A DNA stretch of 64,000 nucleotides from Amorphochlora amoebiformis (GCA_054601695.1 BAAHQB010000040.1:620001-684000); one strand, 5' to 3'; counted from the first letter of the stretch, positions 1 to 49,927 are shown. Translations and numbers: made by a program. Notes: a model not told the origin generated them from the sequence alone.

Positions 1-28
1 ATAGACTGCTTGAATATATCTAAATATT

Positions 29-78
<50 letters not shown>

Positions 79-86
79 ATATATAT

Positions 87-122
<36 letters not shown>

Positions 123-181
123 CATTTATATATATATGTACATACATACATATATGTATATATATACATATATATATAAAG

Positions 182-3060
<2,879 letters not shown>

Positions 3061-3845
3061 AACATAGAGAATTTCCAGAAATTGTTCAAAAAAGGGCCAT
3101 ATGCTAGTGTGTACCCTACTAGCCCAGTGTCTAAGAGTGTACCTACAAACTCAAAAAGTAGATAAAGGGATTGTTTAATGAGCGAGATTTTTATCTTGAG
3201 AATGCCGAAAAGTGAAAGTTTAGGCTGCGTGAAGTGAAGCTTCTAGAGAGCTGGTGTTAGCCTACGAAAACAATGATACGTTATCTAGATATTCGAGACA
3301 TTTTAATAAGACCTGTGTAGATTAATTCAGTTGTTAATCATTAAGTCATATTGTATAGTTGTATGGACTCACTGAATATAATTAATGACAAGTTGGATTA
3401 TATTATTACTTCACTGACTTGCAATTATCTATCTTGTAGATATTCGAATCAATGAAAGAAGCTGACTAGCTCAAGTCAGGAGATTGCTACACAGCTAGTG
3501 TGGATGTAATATATTGTTTCAACTTTCAAGCACTGAATCGAAGTGATGCTTAGATCTAGGAGATTCCCTACATTCTAGACATTGTAATAGTGTAGTTGGT
3601 TGGGAACGCACTGATTATCTACGATTATCAATTAAAGTTGTACATGGATTCAGTGACATGTAGCTTCCATGTAGTAACCCTAACCGGACCCTGAGCTTTT
3701 CATAGGTCAGTAGGTCCAGCTATTAATCAGGGTTGTCGCGGAGAGGGATATCTAGATGTCTACGTAATTACTGATATCGATAATATCGATTCTGATATCT
3801 AGGATATCGAAATTGTAATATTTAAAGTTATCTGAGAGCGAAATT

Positions 3846-3893
<48 letters not shown>

Positions 3894-4166
3894 GCTGATT
3901 CATAGCCATTGCGTGAGAAGAATAGTGCTGCATGAATCACATTGTCACAAAATCTAGAATCGTGACGTACTAGCGTGACGCTATCCTATCGTACAAACTA
4001 ATCTAGTAATGTCCTCGTGTCCCCCTCAGTGACATACACACTCTAGACACTAGACATGATGTTGACGTTGTAACTATATAAACATATATAAAGTACACAT
4101 ACTGTATGCTATAAACATATATAAAGTACACGCACACAGAGACTATTATCATAATATAGTACAATC

Positions 4167-4227
<61 letters not shown>

Positions 4228-4703
4228 TATGTATTTGAATGTATATATATATATACATATGTGTATATAGTACACAGGCTGTCATATAATAAAAAGATTG
4301 ACAGTAACGCGTTACTTTACCATATCACTTATTACATCTTACAGTGCACATGTATGCGCATTTTTAAATTAGGTTTATGAGTCCATTATTGGACTCTACA
4401 CGTGTATCCAGCTCGAAGAAAACTAATCCCCGAGAATACCCTGTGAATATCCGCGAATCCCCGGGATTTCATTCGCGCGGAAAATCTCCGGGAATTCCCT
4501 GGACTCCCGGGTGCTACAAATCCTCGATTTCTCATGCTTGCTTTCCCCTTCCTTGGGTTTTTCCTCCTCCTTTCCGCCCCCCCCCTATGTTGGGGTACCC
4601 TGACAGTGCAAAGGGGGGTACCTACGACTCTATGCGTTCGAAGGGGGGTACCTAGTAAATTTTCTCGGGGGGGGGGAAAGGGGTGGGGGAGGACGCAGGT
4701 TGG
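3061..4703. other. Spacer between genes A and B
   Basis: About 1 kb of TA-poor sequence, rich in CTAG-containing words (tctagac, ctagag), follows the gene A stop. A few short TA tracts come next. From 4390 a GC-rich block carries repeated CCCGGG/GGGATTC words, a pyrimidine run (4535-4590) and G-runs (ggggggta repeated near 4612 and 4643, a 10-base G run near 4665). I see no supported gene. The GC-rich end lies just upstream of the proposed first exon of gene B and may be its promoter. Confidence 0.5.
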
Positions 4704-4740
4704 ATGCAAAGAGGGTATGGCATGCTCTTTGGAAGAGAGG
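4704..4740 (+). CDS. Possible first exon of gene B
   Basis: ATG at 4704 opens 12 codons plus one base (MQRGYGMLFGRE) up to a strong donor GTGAGAG at 4741. Its phase (1) fits the next clear exon at 6898, giving a Gly codon across the junction. The upstream block is the GC-rich region. The intron would be 2.1 kb and would contain the main CCCTAA array. This rests only on donor strength and phase, so another first exon is possible. Confidence 0.3.
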
Positions 4741-4884
4741 GTGAGAGTTATATATATATATATATATTATATATATATATATATATATCTATATTTATAT
4801 ATATTATATATATTATATATATACATATATATATATGCTTGTTTATAAATATTTTATGAACATAAACAAATTGTATTATATATA

Positions 4885-4933
<49 letters not shown>

Positions 4934-5015
4934 ATAATATATAAAATATTGTATAGTTAATGATGGTATATCATGACTCGCCATAGTATATTTAAATATA
5001 TATATATATATATGT

Positions 5016-5054
<39 letters not shown>

Positions 5055-5064
5055 TGTATATTTT

Positions 5065-5145
<81 letters not shown>

Positions 5146-5218
5146 ATATATATATATACATGATTATGTATTCTATACATCCGCATATAAACATGTCTAC
5201 ATATATATATACATATAT

Positions 5219-5256
<38 letters not shown>

Positions 5257-5464
5257 CATACATATAAATACATGCATATGTATTCTATACATCCTCATAT
5301 AAACATGCTTACATATATATATATATACATATATATATATACATATATATATATACACATCTAAATATATACATATAATACATAAATCCATGCATATGTA
5401 TTCTATATATCCACATATAAACATGTTTACATCTTCCCTATTATAATGCGCTATAATCCTAGCA

Positions 5465-6252
5465 TTAACCCTAACCCTAACCCTAACCTTAACCCTAACC
5501 CTAACCCTAACCCTATATATTTAGAAATATACACATATGTAAACACATATATCTATTTTATGCTAGATACAAACCTATATATATATATATATATATAATA
5601 TATATATTACATTTTATATTATATATTTACCCAGAAAAGATTGAACGCTGCCTTTGATAAAAGTGACCTAACCCTAACCTAACCCTAACCCTAACCCGAA
5701 CCCAACCCTAACCCTAACCCTAACCCTAACCCTAACCCTAGCCCTAACCCTAACCCCCACCCTAACCCTAACCCAACCCTAACTCATTCCAAACCTAACG
5801 CTATTCCTAATCATAAGAGTTTTTTAACCTAACTCTGTACGACCCTAACCCTAACCCTAAACCTAACCCTAACCTAACCCTAACCTGACCCTAACCCTTA
5901 CCCTAACCTTAACCCTAACCCTAACACTAACACTAATCAACCCTAACTCTGTATGACCCTAACCCTAACCCTAACCTAACCCTAACACTTAACCCTAACT
6001 CTGTTACCCTAAAACTAACCCTAACCCTAACGCTAATTAACCCTACCTTTGTATCATCCATACCTAACCCTAACCCTAACCCTAACCCTAACCCTAACCC
6101 TAACCCTAACCCTAAACCTAACCCTAACCCTAACCCTAATCCTAACCCTAACCCTGACCCTAACCCTAACACTAATTAACCTTAACTCTGTAAAACCCTA
6201 AAATCTAACCCTAACCCTAACCCTAACCCTAACCCTAACCCTAATCTCAACC
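5465..6252. repeat. Interstitial telomere-type array, CCCTAA on +
   Basis: Long runs of perfect CCCTAA units are broken by degenerate units (cactaatcaacc, ccctaactctgtatgacc) and by a TA tract at 5517-5665. It is not at a sequence end and is flanked by ordinary DNA. It lies in the proposed first intron of gene B, with the C-rich strand as the sense strand. A smaller perfect array follows at 6785-6845. Confidence 0.9.
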
Positions 6253-6482
6253 CGATATATGTGCACATGTAACCGAAACTTAACCATACGCTTATAACCC
6301 TAACCTAGCCCTGATATTTATATATATATATATGTATGTGTGTATGTATCACCCCTAACTATAAGCTCATGTGTGTGTATGTATGTATATATGTATACAT
6401 ATGTGTGTATACATATATATAAATGTACTATGTGATTTTATACATATTTGCGTAATATATACATACATATACACATATATAC

Positions 6483-6515
<33 letters not shown>

Positions 6516-6897
6516 CATATTACATACATATATACATATAAACATAGGGAATAACCCGTGTTCAGCATAAATAATACCTCCTAATCTTAATTCTAAGCTT
6601 ATATTCCGTAACTTAAATGTGTTCCTAACACTTCTAATCACCCTCATTCAACATATGTCATCTAATGCATCTAAATATATGCCATCTAATTCATACCCCT
6701 GATCAAAATTAAGTTTAAAATTCGTAGCTTAAATGTGTTCCTAACATATATACATATACATATATATATATATACATATATATCTAACCCTAACCCTAAC
6801 CCTAACCCTAACCCTAACCCTAACCCTAACCCTAACCCTAACCCTGATCAAAAACTAAGTTGGTATTTCGTAGCTTAAATGTGTTCTCCTAACATAG

Positions 6898-6950
6898 GTA
6901 ATCCTGCTTGCAAGTTGGACGTAGACCGAGATGGTTTGATCTCCTCTAAG
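6898..6950 (+). CDS. EF-hand loop exon of gene B
   Basis: The acceptor (ctcctaacatag) and the donor AAG|GTGTTT bound 53 nt: two bases plus 17 codons ending [12 protein letters not shown]. The first base of the next exon's GAT codon supplies the loop's position-12 Asp. Two eroded copies of the acceptor-side intron sequence (tagcttaaatgtgttcctaac) lie upstream near 6610 and 6725, next to CCCTAA units. Confidence 0.7.
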
Positions 6951-7018
6951 GTGTTTCACTTAAACAGGATGTGGTCCGTGTAAGCCTCAAAGCCATAGCT
7001 TATAACCGCCTGTATATG

Positions 7019-7085
<67 letters not shown>

Positions 7086-7139
7086 CACTTAAACAGGATG
7101 CTCAAAGCCAGAGCTTATAACCGCTGTATATATATGTGC

Positions 7140-7175
<36 letters not shown>

Positions 7176-7381
7176 CACTTAAACAGGATGTGGTCCGTGT
7201 AACCCTCAAAGACATAGCTTATAACCGCCTGTATGTATATATATATATATATATATAATTCACTTAAACAGGATGTGGTCCGTGTAACCCTCAAAGCCAT
7301 AGCTTATAACCGTCTGTCTTCCATCGTAGACAATCCTTACTTAGGTAAACAACAAACTCTAACATTAAACACTAACAATGA

Positions 7382-7417
<36 letters not shown>

Positions 7418-8742
7418 TTAATGTATATTTATATATATATACATATATATACATAAATATTATGTATGTATATATTTATACACATATATATAAATCTATA
7501 TATACATATGTATATATATATATACTAAACAACAAACTCACAAACTCTAACAACAAACTCCTAACATCAAACTCTAACAACCAGCTCTAACAACAAACCT
7601 CTAAAAACACAAAAATCTAACAGTAAACTCTAACAACAAACTCTACAAAAAAGTCCTCTCCCTCTCCTAAACCCAAACCCTAAACCCTAACCCTAACCCT
7701 ATCCCTAACCCTAACCCTAGCCGTAACCCTAACCCTAACCCTAACCCTAACACTAACCCTAATTATAGCCCTTGTTGGGCCCTAACCTGTATAATATGTC
7801 TGCAATATGAATGTAACCGCTGTTTGTAGACTTAGCCGAAATATTAGACAGAGTTCGAACTTTGATTAAATCCTACTTATGTAAATATATGCACACATAC
7901 ATATACATATACATATAAACATATATATACACACATATATATTTAATATATACATTTAATACATATATACACATACACATACATATATATACACATTATT
8001 AATGCACACCGCAAGAGCGTGGAGACATATATCTACTGATCATATATCTAACTGTGTTATCTAAACCTTCTTACGTCATATATTTAAACCTACTTATGTC
8101 ATATATCTAACCCTGATATCTAAATCTTCTCATGTCATATATCTAACTCTGATATCTAAACCTACTTATGTCATATATTTAACTCTGATATCTAGCCTTA
8201 ATCATAATTCAAATTTTCAATCGGAAACTAAGATACAACCCCGAAAGCAACTCTGACTAGTACATTTTCTACATTTCAATTCAACTTAGGAGTTTGAATT
8301 CAAATCTCAAAATTTAAATTTAATTTAAAAACTCAGGACTTGTCTCTGCCTCTGTTATCTGTGTTGGGGCTTTATATGAGGTCATTATGTATAAATATAC
8401 TGTATATATATATGTATATAATACATAATATATATATATATATATATGTGTGTGTATAATATATATATATATATATATATATGCCATACATCAATATATG
8501 ATAACACATTTCAAAGCTTTTTTTTTAAAAAAAAGTTAAAATTTTTCGCTTCCAGTGATCTTATACAGTATACTATATACCTATGTGAACTGTATATTAT
8601 CAATATATGTATATGTATAATAGGATATTTATATCTTAGACTCACTCCGTAGCCATACAGTATACTATATACCTATGTGAACTGTATATTATCAATATAT
8701 GTATATGTACACAAGGATATTTATGTATTATATATATATATA

Positions 8743-8775
<33 letters not shown>

Positions 8776-8842
8776 CAATAAATATGCTGATATATATATA
8801 TATATCTTAAGAAATATGTGTATATATGTGTATATATATATG

Positions 8843-8876
<34 letters not shown>

Positions 8877-8939
8877 GGCCCTAGAAGCTCTGTCAGAAGA
8901 GGGTATTAATAAAAGTGCGATTGGGTATATATAAATATA

Positions 8940-8983
<44 letters not shown>

Positions 8984-9146
8984 TATATAATATATATATA
9001 TATATATATTATCTAAATTACAAACTTTTATATTTACGTCTCGGTCTGTATGCTTCATCCATATATATATATATGTATATATGTATATATATATATATAA
9101 TATGTATGTATATATTACATATATATATAAATATATACATATATAC

Positions 9147-9181
<35 letters not shown>

Positions 9182-9610
9182 TTGTATCTAAATTACACAC
9201 TTTTTATACCTACGTCTCGATCTGTACGCTGCATGTGATGTATTCACATATGAGTACATATAATCTTTGTATTATTATATACAAAACTCATAAATATATT
9301 TTATTATAATGAGTGCACATAACATTTGTATTATTATATACCAAACTCATAAAATATATTTTATTATAATGAGTGCACATAATCTTTGTATTACTATATA
9401 CAAAACTCATAAATATATTTTATTATAATTATATGCTAAATAGATTTATCGACATCATATATTTATATAGGTACAAAATATGTATAAATATTTAGATATA
9501 TTAGTATATGTGTTTGTATATATCCTTTTATATAGATATGTGTATATATAATGTAATCTCTATGTATAATATGTACATATGTATATATACATAAATATAT
9601 ATATATATAT

Positions 9611-9642
<32 letters not shown>

Positions 9643-9781
9643 CCGATACTCTTTTCTGCAATGTGTATTCAACGTTATCAATACGGTATACATATATATA
9701 CATATATACATATATATATATATATACACAAATATATATATATATAAACTAGTATATATATACATATATATATATGTACAT

Positions 9782-9816
<35 letters not shown>

Positions 9817-9913
9817 ATATCAGTCTCATATACTCATATGTATATATATTTCTGATGTATATGTCAGCGATATATATATGTATCTATATTTCACAGATAT
9901 GGTATGTATATAG

Positions 9914-9947
<34 letters not shown>

Positions 9948-9963
9948 CATACATATACACACG

Positions 9964-10025
<62 letters not shown>

Positions 10026-10200
10026 CAGACTTGCTATACTTGCTCTGGGTCACTTTATGCACTATTTTCGGGTATATTATTGTTTTCTATCTTAACATAT
10101 ATAGGATATATTAACTTGACATTTAAGTTACATTCAATTACATGCCATGATATACATATAAATGTCATGAAATATAAATATAATATATATTATATATGTG

Positions 10201-10260
<60 letters not shown>

Positions 10261-10554
10261 TATCTTTGTATGATGGATGCACATATATGTACATTTATAT
10301 ATAACGAATATATATATATAATTATAAAAGTATATATGTAATCATTGAATGCATTATGTATAAAAATATCTAGGTATTTCTGCATATATCGTATAATAAC
10401 CCTATATATATATATAAAATTATGTACATATATAATGTATATTATACATTATATATATTTGTACAAATGTACTGCAATACAACATATACATATATATATA
10501 TATATATATAATATATATATATATATATTTATTTATTTATATATATACATGTGC

Positions 10555-10590
<36 letters not shown>

Positions 10591-10806
10591 ATACATATAT
10601 ATTATATATAGCATACTTGTGCAATATAATAATACAAATATTCCTATGCACATTCATCTACTCACGCGACAAATAAGCACGCTTATGTACATACGTACTC
10701 TTATCTTAAATTTATATTTCGGCAGGAACTATTAAGGGAAATCATCGAGCTAGACGAGGCATTTGACCAACCGAAATCCTCCGAGGACGCCGCAAAAATA
10801 AATTAA
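6898..10806 (+). CDS. Gene B: EF-hand protein, micro-exon gene
   Basis: Supported exons: 6898-6950, 7272-7344, 7830-7880, 8337-8380, 8878-8924, 10029-10071 and 10726-10806 (TAA). Phases agree for the first three junctions and from 8337 to the end. Exon 1 encodes a canonical EF-hand calcium loop completed across the junction, [12 protein letters not shown] (Asp at 1, 3, 5 and 12, Gly at 6, Ile at 8). The following helix reads [14 protein letters not shown]. Later pieces are [58 protein letters not shown] and the acidic end [17 protein letters not shown]. Calcium binding is expected from the loop; the protein's job is unknown. The join 7880 to 8337 would create TGA, so at least one exon is missing there. 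A candidate follows the acceptor at about 8196. An exon-like island at 8556 also does not fit the phase. Confidence 0.6.
6951..7344 (+). repeat. Four acceptor-plus-exon copies, only the last complete
   Basis: The unit ttcacttaaacag|gatgtgg... occurs at about 6955-7012, 7083-7126, 7173-7230 and 7258-7344. The first three stop inside the exon after cttataaccgc and run into TA tracts. The fourth continues to the real donor at 7345. The copies therefore duplicate the 3' splice site and the first ~43 nt of exon 7272-7344. Confidence 0.85.
7676..7765. repeat. Short CCCTAA array in gene B intron
   Basis: CCCTAA units with single variants (ccctag, cactaa) follow an imperfect AACTCTAACAAC array (7530-7650). 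Both lie in the intron between exons 7272-7344 and 7830-7880, again with the C-rich strand in the sense direction. Confidence 0.85.
8035..8205. repeat. ~44-bp imperfect tandem repeat
   Basis: Four units of the type gtcatatatctaactctgat + atctaaacctacttat. The cctacttatgt core resembles the 3' end and donor of exon 7830-7880 (tcctacttat|gt), so this may be an eroded exon-edge duplication. Confidence 0.55.
9252..9430. repeat. ~60-bp tandem repeat, three units
   Basis: Units begin with gagt at 9252, 9311 and 9371 and read gagtgcacataatctttgta followed by an A/T-rich tail. Two diverged 50-bp units (9005-9060, 9184-9235) containing acgtctcggtctgta precede it. No coding frame is evident. Confidence 0.8.
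10726..10806 (+). CDS. Terminal exon of gene B, with duplicated 3' end
   Basis: The acceptor tttatatttcggcag precedes 26 codons and TAA in phase 0 with exon 10029-10071. The sequence aaaaataaattaa spans the stop and includes an AATAAA-like word. The last ~35 nt, including the stop, are repeated at about 10816-10858 (gacaaaaattcctccgaaaa), so the 3' UTR begins with an eroded copy of the exon end. Confidence 0.65.
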   Translation, partial: ELLREIIELDEAFDQPKSSEDAAKIN

Positions 10807-11181
10807 CACTTCTCTTGACCGACAAAAATTCCTCCGAAAACGCCGCGAAAAATAAATTAACATTTCGCTCCTGAGAACGATTGATTTGAGTATGTAGTAT
10901 CTAACTGCAGTTTAGTTCTCATTCCTCTTAATATTGGATTATGGATTACATGGTAATTGACTCATGCATTCATATTTATGGAATACACAGTAATCAACTC
11001 GCATGCATCTAGAGCATGTCTCCGAAGGCCCTTGCTATTGAAATTAACGGAGTACATCAATTGCGGTTAACAGTGATACTTTTGTGTACTTAGAACTATA
11101 GCCTTCTTCGAGTTTTCTCAGTTCATTTAGCGACTTACGAGGTGCACACTGACGAGATTATATTATGATATACATATCACG

Positions 11182-11212
<31 letters not shown>

Positions 11213-11245
11213 CACACACATACACACATACACACACATATACAT

Positions 11246-11284
<39 letters not shown>

Positions 11285-11301
11285 TATATATATATATATA
11301 T

Positions 11302-11929
11302 TGTTAGCTTGTCTAGCTTCTTGTCCAGTATTCAAAACCAGTGATATCCCAACTTCGTATTTATTCAATTGCACAATTCATAACAACAATACCCTATGCA
11401 CAGTTCTTGTCCTCAGAAGTCAGCAAGACTGACCACAGAGCACCATCAGCAACCATCGTACATGCTCACATCGCCGACGGAACCCCATCTGAAGGTTGTC
11501 AATTTCAACCGGGTAGCGACATAGATAGCACCACACAGCACGTCTAAACAAGGTCAACTTCTGTCTTTTTCGAACGACTGAGACACCGAGGCGATCCTAC
11601 TCCCCCAGCCACCACTCGGATAAATCGACCGGTTTGAGGGTCATGTGACTTAGGCGGTACCTGCGCCCTGATGGGTACATCCCGGCCACCCGACTTCTCG
11701 TCATCCTGACCAGAGCCAGAATTCGAGGCCGCTTGTGTACATCCTGACCGAGATCAGGACTTAAAGCCTCCTGGACAACCTGAGCCTCAGGCGGTGGCTG
11801 CTCCTATTGACTGGGGTTCCAGAGTACTCACCATCATCCGAATCAGAAAACATCGGGCAACGAGTCAGACTCCCCCATATCGTCAACCTCTGGGAGATCG
11901 CCGCTGGCTGGATTTCCAGGGGACAAGCT

Positions 11930-11933
<4 letters not shown>
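11302..11933. mobile_element. Candidate solo LTR or non-autonomous element (TG...CA ends)
   Basis: The block begins TGTTAGCTTGTC and ends GACAAGCTAACA, a perfect 12-bp terminal inverted repeat. It is inserted cleanly in a TA tract on both sides and is far more GC-rich than its surroundings. TG...CA ends with TGTTAG/CTAACA are typical of LTRs (family knowledge), so a solo LTR is my first guess and a TIR element the second. The flanks are TA repeat, so a target-site duplication cannot be resolved: atat on both sides fits, as does TA. It encodes nothing recognisable. Confidence 0.5.
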
Positions 11934-12002
<69 letters not shown>

Positions 12003-12199
12003 TATACGCACATAGTGTCACATTCCAACGTATGCGTACGCTAGAGACTGCAATTGAGCTACGTATACTTCGACCGAGATCGATACGTATTAGTATCGTA
12101 TCATGATACCGTCTACATGCTTACGTCCTAGACGTCTAGAACGTACATATTAGACATACTTGTACGCATAACGGTGTGTGTGTGTGTGAAAGGCTGTGT

Positions 12200-12600
12200 G
12201 TGTACGTATTAGACGTATATGTATACCGTTATTAAGTCCATGAAGTGGGTATGTACTCATAAGTGTGAGTGTGTTTGTGTGCGTACGTATGCGTACGCAT
12301 ACGTATACCGTTATTAAGTCCATGAAGTAAGTATGTACGCATAGGTGTGTGAGTGTGTGTGCGTACGTACGTGTACGTATACGTGTACCGTTATTAAGTT
12401 CATAAAGTAAGTATGTACGCATATGTGTGAGTGTGTTTGTGTGCGTACGTATGCGTACATATACGTATACGGTATACCGTTATTAAGTTCATAAAGTAAG
12501 TATGTACGCATAAGTGTGAGCGTGTTTGTCTAGTTTGTGCGTACGTATACCGTGACTGAGTTCATAAAGTAGTATGTACTGTTTACAAGTGTGTGTGTGT
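12200..12600. repeat. ~80-bp satellite, five units
   Basis: The motif ccgttattaagtcc/tcatgaagta recurs at 12226, 12308, 12388, 12477 and (diverged) 12550, separated by gtgtgagtgtgtttgtgtgc and gtacgtatgcgtacgc words. The spacing varies (73-89) because the GT and ACGT stretches change length. Confidence 0.85.
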
Positions 12601-12930
12601 GTGTGTTTGTATGTGCGTATGTATACGTATAGTAAGGTACGGTCATTACACGTCACAGTTATTATACTAGTTATAGCATCCGGGTGAGCTTAGGTTATCA
12701 ATTACACATCCTTGAACTAACTATACGCACACTAGACGCAATGAACAAGATGTAAACTTGATTATCAGCACTGCACAAAAGTTGACTTTAATTCTAATGT
12801 ATTCAACTTGCGCTATAAACTAGATAAATGCTCATAGGTAACCGTTTTTTTTATTTAACCGTTACGAATTGTTATTAGGCTGATGAAGCTCGTGAATGAT
12901 TTGCAATTCAAAGTTTGAATTTTTGAAAAT

Positions 12931-12967
<37 letters not shown>

Positions 12968-13218
12968 ACCGTAAGGCTGACCACTCTTCTCGGATTTTTC
13001 TCTAGTTTAGTTCCTTTCTATGGTAGGTATATATACATATATGTCAACATACAGTCATATCAACTGAACAATAAATTAAAAAAAACAAAAAAACTAAAAA
13101 AACATTAGAACAAATAAATGAACAGCTTAATAATGCCCTCTAATAAATGTTTCTACGTAAGCTTCGGCGGTCTAGATAGAGATGATGTACAGTCATTTTC
13201 GGGGGTGGGGGGTGGAAT

Positions 13219-42684
<29,466 letters not shown>

Positions 42685-42725
42685 CTGTTGTAAACATAAG
42701 CATATGTATCTCTAGGAATATTATG

Positions 42726-42779
<54 letters not shown>

Positions 42780-43704
42780 AGAGTAGATACATATATATAT
42801 ACATTTATATTCTTATACAAAGATTATGATGAGTATGCGTACATATGTGTATATATGTGCATATGAAAACATCCATGTTTATGTCTATTTCGAATAACCG
42901 AAATTTCACCTATTTTTTTCCTTTAAAAAACAAATATAATCATTCATATCGACATCCCAAATGCGATATCTTTCCATCCCTATCCCCCCTACTCATACCC
43001 CCAAGTAAAGCGAAAGAGCAATCTCACGAAGAGGTCTCTATTTATAGCGATTTGGATCTCGGAAAATACCTCCGATGCCCATCCTCCGACCTATTCCTTC
43101 TTGTTTTTTCTTGATCACCCGAGATCTCTCTTTTCTCTCTTCTTTCGTCCTATGTCCGACCCCTCCCAACCCCCCCCCCATCTGAACCCTAACTACCTTG
43201 CTTTGTTGGTTCTTGGAGTGCAGGTGCGTTGTGACAGAACCCCGTAGAAATAAAAGATGAGTCTTATTAGGTGAAATCCCCAAGATCTGGCAAAACGCGT
43301 GAGATTGTTTGGAAAAGGCGCGTGTTACCACTCGTTTGCATGATCTTAGATAATTCCACCCAGAATTTGCGTTCAATCACAATTAAAATCCCCGGGGATT
43401 TTGGAATAACCCAGGGATTCGATCTCTTTCAACCCTCATGAAAATCCATTTGAAATCCCGGGATTACTTTTTTGGCTTTTTTTAAGGAAATTAGTGCAAA
43501 TCTTCATATTAGAGGGTAAAGTCCATGGGTTCCGTCAGTTCCAACGTATACAGCTACTTTATATGTCGGCATATCAAGCAGAATATATAGATAAATAATA
43601 ATCGGCTATCGGAATCCAATAATCTCTGTCTACCGATATTCTAAGATTGATATCCACATATCAATCTGCAATACCAAAAAGTTTTTACGGAAACCAGGAT
43701 AAAG
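42685..43704. promoter_or_regulatory. Shared upstream region of divergent genes C and D
   Basis: About 1 kb between the two start codons. Except for short TA tracts near 42740 and 42800 it is TA-poor, with pyrimidine stretches (43090-43180), a CCCGGG/GGGATT palindromic cluster (43385-43470) and no supported coding frame. Divergent starts make a bidirectional promoter likely; no TATA box can be singled out in such AT-rich DNA. Confidence 0.45.
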
Positions 43705-47678
<3,974 letters not shown>

Positions 47679-49043
47679 AACCATAAGTTAATTAATCCTT
47701 GGATATAGCTGATTAAAGACTGTCTAGACTCTGGCTAGTGATGTCACTCATTGTTAGCAATTTGTTACTACTATTAGTATGAAAGTACCTTGCGACGCAT
47801 CGGGGTACATCTAGTACATAGACATACTCCAGATACAAAACACGCGAATTGGTGAATATCCGATGCACACTAATGCTACGCACTGCCATTATTGAACGGT
47901 TATCATGATATGATATGTAGTGTAACAGCGGTATTTACTAGATTAAGTCTTAGTAATTAAGTTAGCATGAATTGTTAAAGGTGCATGCATGCCGATATGG
48001 TCTGTTGGGCCGGTATGTGCGTATCTGCCTACTGCGTACATGTGTAGACATGCATACTCTAATACTAGTAATAGTACGTACGTATCAAATCGTGTACACT
48101 TCTACTAGTTCTTATGCATGCATAGTATATATATGTACGGGCTTAATTCCGCTTAAATCATCAGATAGTTGTCGAATACGCATTTGTCATGATTACAAAT
48201 ATCCAGAGTATACACACATTAGGCTGTCAGACATGTACCGTAGGCTGTCTGACATACACGTATCATGGTGCGTAATTGGACACTACTGTAACATCTTAGA
48301 GCATATGTAGTATGTACTAGCAGAGTTATCGATTTACATGCCGTTCAGTGCATTGCGTATCACTGTGTATATATACGTATACATGTACTGCGTATGCATC
48401 TAACGTACGTAGATATTTGCGACCTGGAGAAATATTCACGTATGATACCTGGACATGACAGTGTACGTACGTACGTACGTACGTACATATACGTACGCGT
48501 ACGTGTATGTATTTACGTCCACCGAGATTAGTTATAAGTATGCAATAGCATACTTATCACTACACGATCAGCGGCATATTATGGCACACTACATATACGT
48601 CAACGTATACACAAACTCTACAAGTACACGTGTACTACACACACAGCCTAGTTAACTATGAAACACATATTAAATCCATATACACTTGAATACTGTGGAC
48701 AGCCACACACATACACATACTACTCGGACTCCATACGTACGGTGTCTACAACCGTGTACGCACAGCATCGACTAAATTCTAGTAGTGTGACTGCTGAGCT
48801 CTAGAGGGTTTTTAATGCTCGAATAAATATTTACTGACAATGCACTGCTGTATACCGTGACCTAGGTCTATTAGGTGACTATTGCACGCCGGCGCCATGT
48901 AAATAGCCATGTCGATGTTTACGGAGCGTGTTTCCCAAAAGTGTCTGGAGAGTATACTAAATCTAGTAAATATCACGATAAATATGTACTTCGGCATTCA
49001 TTTCGTCGTTTAGTTATGAACTTATGAACGTACATATATCTAG

Positions 49044-49099
<56 letters not shown>

Positions 49100-49284
49100 T
49101 GTAAATGAGGAATGTAAACTTAGTCAGTTAGTATATCATAGTTTTTTCTAGTTTTTAGCCAGTGGTTACCTAGGTTACTTACAGTACTAGTAGTATAGCT
49201 ACAGTATGACCTCAGTGTTGATGAATAAATACATCAGTGTTGATGAATAAATATATCAAAGTGAGCACCATTGACACATGCTTT
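47679..49284. other. Spacer between convergent genes D and E
   Basis: TA-poor, rich in ctag and gtac words. An ACGT tetranucleotide stretch (48465-48510) is fully palindromic. At 49200-49260 the phrase gtgttgatgaataaatac is tandemly repeated. No frame with splice borders or a long ORF was found. Confidence 0.55.
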
Positions 49285-49388
49285 TCAGCAATTTATTACC
49301 CTACACACACGTGTCCTAGGTGTCCAAAACAGAACAAGTACGGTGCGTAGTAGCACAGTCTTTATCACTGATATATATATATATATAT

Positions 49389-49464
<76 letters not shown>

Positions 49465-49861
49465 ATATATGTAAATATATATATATATATATATTTATAT
49501 ATATCGTCGAACAATACCAACAGAAGCTTGATCCGGGATGCCTTACCTCGGTGATCTATCTGCTGTTTGAACTGCGAATATGTCAATCAGAATAAAAAAC
49601 TGGGAAAACGAACCCGAAAAAATAAATAAGCATTTGAATATTATTGATGAATAGATAAGGAGGAATAAAGGAACCAAGAAAAGAAAGCGTGTGAATGGAA
49701 TGGTGAGAAGCATGTCGTTCAAATCTACACTTATCTATTTTTCTATATATAGATATACAAATATGTTGTACAAATATATGATATATATAAATCTATATAT
49801 ATATATATATATATATCATATATGTATACGAACACACACAGACATATATATATATATATAG

Positions 49862-49927
<66 letters not shown>

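Larger units (their letters stand above)
10807..13218. other. Spacer between convergent genes B and C
   Basis: Both neighbours end into this region. It holds ~350 bp of unique sequence, the 632-bp inverted-end element (11302-11933), short TA tracts, an ~80-bp GT/ACGT-rich satellite (12200-12600) and unique sequence to 13218. No supported gene. An island at 12966-13030 has splice-like ends on the minus strand but lies beyond the gene C stop. Confidence 0.55.

Noticed and set aside
5933-6172. GLGLGL / LTLTLT frames in CCCTAA arrays (also 36854-37231, 38718-38936)
   Set aside because: Telomere-type repeat read as protein.
12150-12600. CRISPR-like spaced repeat
   Set aside because: The units are ~80 bp with repetitive, not unique, spacers; an ordinary eukaryotic satellite.
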